Source: Hymenobacter sp. CRA2
GTDB lineage: Bacteria; Bacteroidota; Bacteroidia; Cytophagales; Hymenobacteraceae
DNA: 64,000 bases
Assembly: GCF_002007105.1 (NCBI RefSeq)
Contig: NZ_MVBC01000010.1
Location: 1 to 64,000, forward strand
Direction: 5' to 3'
Position numbers and translations under genes: made by a program. Of this stretch, positions 61,125 through 64,000 are shown one piece after another; position 1 is the first letter of the stretch, and each line of letters starts with the position of its first letter. The notes below the pieces were generated by a model that did not search any database, had not been told where the DNA came from, and was given only the letters and a program-made list of their open reading frames with translations.

Positions 61125-62279
61125 TTGCTTACTTCCAAACTCCCCGACGTCGGCACGAGCATTTTCGCCGTGATGACGCAGCTGGCCACCGAGCACGGCG
61201 CCATCAACCTCGCCCAGGGTTTCCCGGACTTCAACCCGCCCGCCGCCCTTACCGAGGCCCTGGTGCGCCACGCCCAGGGAGCGCAGCACCAGTACGCCCC
61301 CATGCCCGGCCTGCCGCGGCTGCGCGAGCTGATTGCCACCAAAACCGCCGCCGTGTACGGCGTGCCCGCGCCCGACCCGGCCACCGACATTACCGTGTGC
61401 AGCGGCGCCACCGAGGCGCTGTTTGCCGTGATTACCGCCGTGGTGCAGCCCGGCGACGAGGTGCTGGTGCTGGAGCCAGCCTACGATTCCTACGCTCCCG
61501 CCATCCGGCTGGCGGGCGGCCGGCCGGTGTACGTGCCGCTGCGCCTCCCCTACTTTCGTCCCGACTGGGACCAGGTGCGCGCCGCCCTCACGCCCCGCAC
61601 CCGGCTGGTAATGGTGAACACCCCGCACAACCCTACCGGCACGGTGTGGACGGCCGACGACTGGCAGCAGCTGGCCGAGGCCCTGGCTTCGAGCGACGCG
61701 CTGCTGCTCTCCGACGAGGTGTATGAGCACATGGTGTTCGACGGGCGGCCGCACCGCTCGGCCCTGCAGCACCCCGAGCTGCGCGCCCGGGCCTTTGTGG
61801 TGTCGTCGTTCGGCAAGACCTACCACGCCACGGGCTGGAAAGTGGGGTACTGCGTGGCTCCGCCGGCCCTTAGCGCCGAAGTGCGCCGCGTGCACCAGTT
61901 CGTGACCTTTGCGGTGAGCACGCTCAGCCAGCTCGCCATTGCCGATGTGCTCGGCGATGCTGCGTCCTACGATTACCTGCCCGCCTTCATGCAGCACAAG
62001 CGCGACTTGTTCCGCGAGCTGCTACAGGGCTCCGGCTTCGAGCTGCTGCCTTCCGAGGGCTCTTACTTTCAGCTGGCCCGCTACCAGCAGCTGGCCCCTG
62101 GCCTCGACGATGTCACCTTTGCCCGCCGCCTCACGGCGGAAGCCGGGGTAGCGGTAGTGCCCGTGTCGGCGTTCTACCACGACGGCACCGACCATGGCCT
62201 GGTGCGTTTCTGCTTTGCCAAGCAGGATGACACGCTGCGCGCCGCGGCCGAACGGCTACGCCGCGTACGTTTGGATTAA
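61125..62279 (+). CDS. Methionine/glutamine aminotransferase (YbdL-like, PLP class I/II)
   Basis: 384 residues if it starts at the TTG at 61125; the first in-frame ATG (61173) would remove LTSKLPDVGTSIFAV, which is conserved at the start of this family, so TTG is preferred. Other motifs: INLAQGFPDF, the PLP lysine Lys231 in SSFGKTYHATGWK, and NTPHNPTG. It transfers the amino group of methionine, glutamine or aromatic residues to 2-oxo acids. The omega-amidase gene follows in the same direction, as in the glutamine transaminase-omega-amidase pair that closes methionine salvage. Confidence 0.88.
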   Translation: MLTSKLPDVGTSIFAVMTQLATEHGAINLAQGFPDFNPPAALTEALVRHAQGAQHQYAPMPGLPRLRELIATKTAAVYGVPAPDPATDITVCSGATEALFAVITAVVQPGDEVLVLEPAYDSYAPAIRLAGGRPVYVPLRLPYFRPDWDQVRAALTPRTRLVMVNTPHNPTGTVWTADDWQQLAEALASSDALLLSDEVYEHMVFDGRPHRSALQHPELRARAFVVSSFGKTYHATGWKVGYCVAPPALSAEVRRVHQFVTFAVSTLSQLAIADVLGDAASYDYLPAFMQHKRDLFRELLQGSGFELLPSEGSYFQLARYQQLAPGLDDVTFARRLTAEAGVAVVPVSAFYHDGTDHGLVRFCFAKQDDTLRAAAERLRRVRLD

Positions 62280-62390
62280 ATATCAGGCAGTTGGACGGGG
62301 CCTATACAATCATTAGCACTTTACGCATTATATGTTGTGTTTTTGCTACCGATTGATTAATATGCCTTACCATCTGCCCAATAGTCATTT

Positions 62391-63200
62391 TTGCCTGTGT
62401 CCGATCTTACCGTCTCCTTCGTTCAGTCGGCCACCCAGTGGCACGACCCGGCGGCCAACCGCGCCACGCTCACGGCGCACATTGCCGAAATTTCCGTACC
62501 GACGGACCTGATTGTGCTGCCCGAGATGTTCAGCACCGGTTTTACTATGGCGGCGGCCGACTGGGCCGAGCCCGTGGAAGGCCCCACCCTGGCCTGGATG
62601 CGCGAGCTGGCCGCCGAGCGCGACGCCGTGGTGACCGGCAGCGTCATCACCCACGACGAGGGCCACTACTACAACCGCCTCCTATGGGTGCGCCCCGACG
62701 GCACGTACAGCCACTACGACAAGCGCCACCTGTTCCGCATGGCCGGGGAACATGAGGTCTACACCGCCGGGCAGCAGCGCCTCGTGGAAGAGTGGCGTGG
62801 CTGGCGCATCTGCCCGCTGGTGTGCTACGACCTGCGCTTTCCCGTGTGGAGCCGCAACGACCAACAGCAGCCCTACGACCTGCTGCTGTACGTGGCCAAC
62901 TGGCCCGCCGCCCGCCGTACCGCCTGGATTACGCTGCTGCGGGCCCGCGCTATCGAAAACCTGGCCTACACCATGGGCGTGAACTGCGTGGGCCTCGACC
63001 TCAACGGCCAGCCCTACGACGGCGACTCAGCCCTGCTCGACATGAAGGGCGAGTACCTGGTGGAAGTCGGCAATCAGGAAACGGGCATCACGCGCACGCT
63101 GCGCCGCGCCGACTTGGAGGCCTACCGCTGCCGCTTCCCGGCCCTGCTCGACGCGGATGAGTTCGAGCTGCGCACCAGCGGTGAATTGGTGAAATTGTGA
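62391..63200 (+). CDS. Omega-amidase (YafV/NIT2-like carbon-nitrogen hydrolase)
   Basis: 269 residues; the start is TTG at 62391 or GTG at 62397, as there is no suitable ATG. It is a nitrilase-superfamily enzyme with the Glu-Lys-Cys triad Glu45 (LPEMFSTGF), Lys111 (YDKRHLF) and Cys145 (LVCYDLRFPVW). The DLRFPVW and WPAARRTAWITLLRARAIEN signatures are those of YafV-type omega-amidases, which hydrolyse 2-oxoglutaramate and 2-oxosuccinamate. The pairing with the upstream aminotransferase makes transamination irreversible by removing its product. Confidence 0.9.
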   Translation: MPVSDLTVSFVQSATQWHDPAANRATLTAHIAEISVPTDLIVLPEMFSTGFTMAAADWAEPVEGPTLAWMRELAAERDAVVTGSVITHDEGHYYNRLLWVRPDGTYSHYDKRHLFRMAGEHEVYTAGQQRLVEEWRGWRICPLVCYDLRFPVWSRNDQQQPYDLLLYVANWPAARRTAWITLLRARAIENLAYTMGVNCVGLDLNGQPYDGDSALLDMKGEYLVEVGNQETGITRTLRRADLEAYRCRFPALLDADEFELRTSGELVKL

Positions 63201-63234
63201 ATTGGATAGTTGTCGTTCTGACAACACCTAATTA

Positions 63235-63274
63235 CCAAAACGGTCCCGACTGCAGCAGTCGGGGCCGTTTTGGC
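63235..63274. terminator. Bidirectional terminator hairpin
   Basis: CCAAAACGGTCCCGACTGC pairs with AGCAGTCGGGGCCGTTTTGG (one G.T), with A- and T-runs at the base, between the convergent omega-amidase and T9SS-protein genes. Confidence 0.75.
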
Positions 63275-63314
63275 TCAGGCTCGTGGCACGTTAACTCACT
63301 TGTTCACGATTTCA

Positions 63315-64000
63315 CTACTTGACGGTGAGGCGCTGCACGCCGCGGCGGCCGGTGGCGTCGGTGGCTTCCAGCAGGTACACGCCGGCGGCCAGCCCCTCCA
63401 CGCGCAGTTGGTGGCGGCGCTGCGGGGCGTCGGCTTGCCGCACGGTACGTCCGAGCAGGTCGCGCAGCACCACGCGGGCGGCGTTGGGTGTTTCCACGGT
63501 CACCACGTTATCGGCTGGGTTGGGGTATACCTGCACGGCCAGCGCGTCGGCGGCCTTGCTGCGGGTGCTCAGCACGCGGCCGCGGGTGCCATAGAGCAGC
63601 AGCCCGCCGGTTTCGAGGCCCACCACCAGCTCGGGCGCGCCGTCGGCGGTGAGGTCGGCCAGCGTGATGTGGTTGCGGGCGCGGCTGATGCGGCCCCAGT
63701 CGGAGGCCTCGTACTGGTTGGTGAGCGGGTTCAGCAGCAGGTCGGTGCGGTCGAGGAACACCCCGCTCTGGGCGCGGAAGTTGGCAAACAGGTGCAGCGT
63801 GCCGGTGTGGTCCACCGTCAGCAGGTCGGGGTTGCCGTCGCCGTCCACATCGGCCACGGCCGGCGAAATGCCGAAGGGCAGCGTGTTGGCGGCCGTGCGG
63901 ATGCGGCCAAAGTCGTCGTTGGTGAGCGTAAAGCCATCGTTCAGCGGCTGGCTGGGGTTGCGGCGGTAGTAGAGCAGGTGGCCCGCGGTGGTCTGCGAAT
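63315..64000 (-). CDS. FG-GAP/VCBS-repeat protein with T9SS sorting domain (5' end missing)
   Basis: The frame is open to the window edge, giving the last 228 residues. Two FG-GAP-type repeats are visible: PAVADVDGDGNPDLLTVDHTG and ITLADLTADGAPELVVGLETG, each shown here in part of its length (DVDGDGNPDLL; DLTADGAPELV). The final ~75 residues form a type A sorting domain (VQVYPNPADNVVTVE ... AAGVYLLEATD ... LTVK). The protein is secreted and attached to the cell surface by the Por/T9SS machinery. The N-terminus and full domain content are unknown. Confidence 0.85.
   Translation of the reverse strand, partial: SQTTAGHLLYYRRNPSQPLNDGFTLTNDDFGRIRTAANTLPFGISPAVADVDGDGNPDLLTVDHTGTLHLFANFRAQSGVFLDRTDLLLNPLTNQYEASDWGRISRARNHITLADLTADGAPELVVGLETGGLLLYGTRGRVLSTRSKAADALAVQVYPNPADNVVTVETPNAARVVLRDLLGRTVRQADAPQRRHQLRVEGLAAGVYLLEATDATGRRGVQRLTVK

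Overview
All calls come from reading the sequence and conceptual translations; no database search, alignment or folding program was run, so family names rest on recognised motifs.

The window looks like a chromosomal segment of a GC-rich Bacteroidetes bacterium of the Hymenobacter type (Cytophagales). Two proteins end in type IX secretion (T9SS) C-terminal sorting domains (37205-38272; 63315-64000). Many proteins carry lipoprotein signals, there are several GlxA/AraC-style regulators, start codons lack Shine-Dalgarno sequences, and several genes have a TAnnTTTG box just upstream, the Bacteroidetes -7 element. No rRNA, tRNA, CRISPR array or phage module was seen. The only clear mobile-element trace is the 3' end of an IS630-type transposase at the left edge.

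Layout. (1) 1-13.7 kb is an accessory-looking stretch. It holds four paralogous secreted proteins with YadA-like head repeats and a C-terminal peptidase S74 autochaperone (649-2172, 2572-3849, 6105-7481, 12155-13651) plus a decayed fragment of a fifth (10095-10253). Related hairpins and repeats lie in the long intergenic gaps before them. Between them sit an AraC regulator/SDR pair, an alpha/beta hydrolase, a serine beta-lactamase-like hydrolase, a beta-hydroxyacid dehydrogenase and a sugar O-acetyltransferase. (2) 13.8-26 kb: M61-like metallopeptidase, quinone-oxidoreductase-like enzyme, aldo/keto reductase, an SDR with a lipoprotein signal, an in-frame chimera of an SDR with a GH133 debranching enzyme, and an exported GH13 amylase. 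(3) 26-35.5 kb: asparaginase-like Ntn hydrolase overlapping cutC, a GlxA regulator divergent from DoxX, a cysteine-desulfurase-like protein, a DsbA/FrnE protein and small lipoproteins. (4) 35.5-48.4 kb: redox enzymes, a Tat-exported Gfo/Idh/MocA oxidoreductase with a possible LacI-type operator, a PaaE-like ferredoxin reductase, a KgtP-like transporter, DUF4136 and MsrA lipoproteins. (5) 48.5-64 kb: a very large MG2/plug-like surface protein, a CLC channel with CBS domains, a fasciclin protein, an outer-membrane beta-barrel protein with an HExxH site, a seven-PAS histidine kinase, and an aminotransferase/omega-amidase pair that fits the glutamine transaminase-omega-amidase route of methionine salvage.

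Four small STAS/SEC14-like proteins (35485, 41491, 46431, 57024) are scattered through the right half; two share a 107-bp identical stretch. The strongest points for follow-up are the S74 adhesin-like cluster with its decayed copy, the SDR-GH133 chimera, the barrel-linked putative protease and the STAS-like paralogues.
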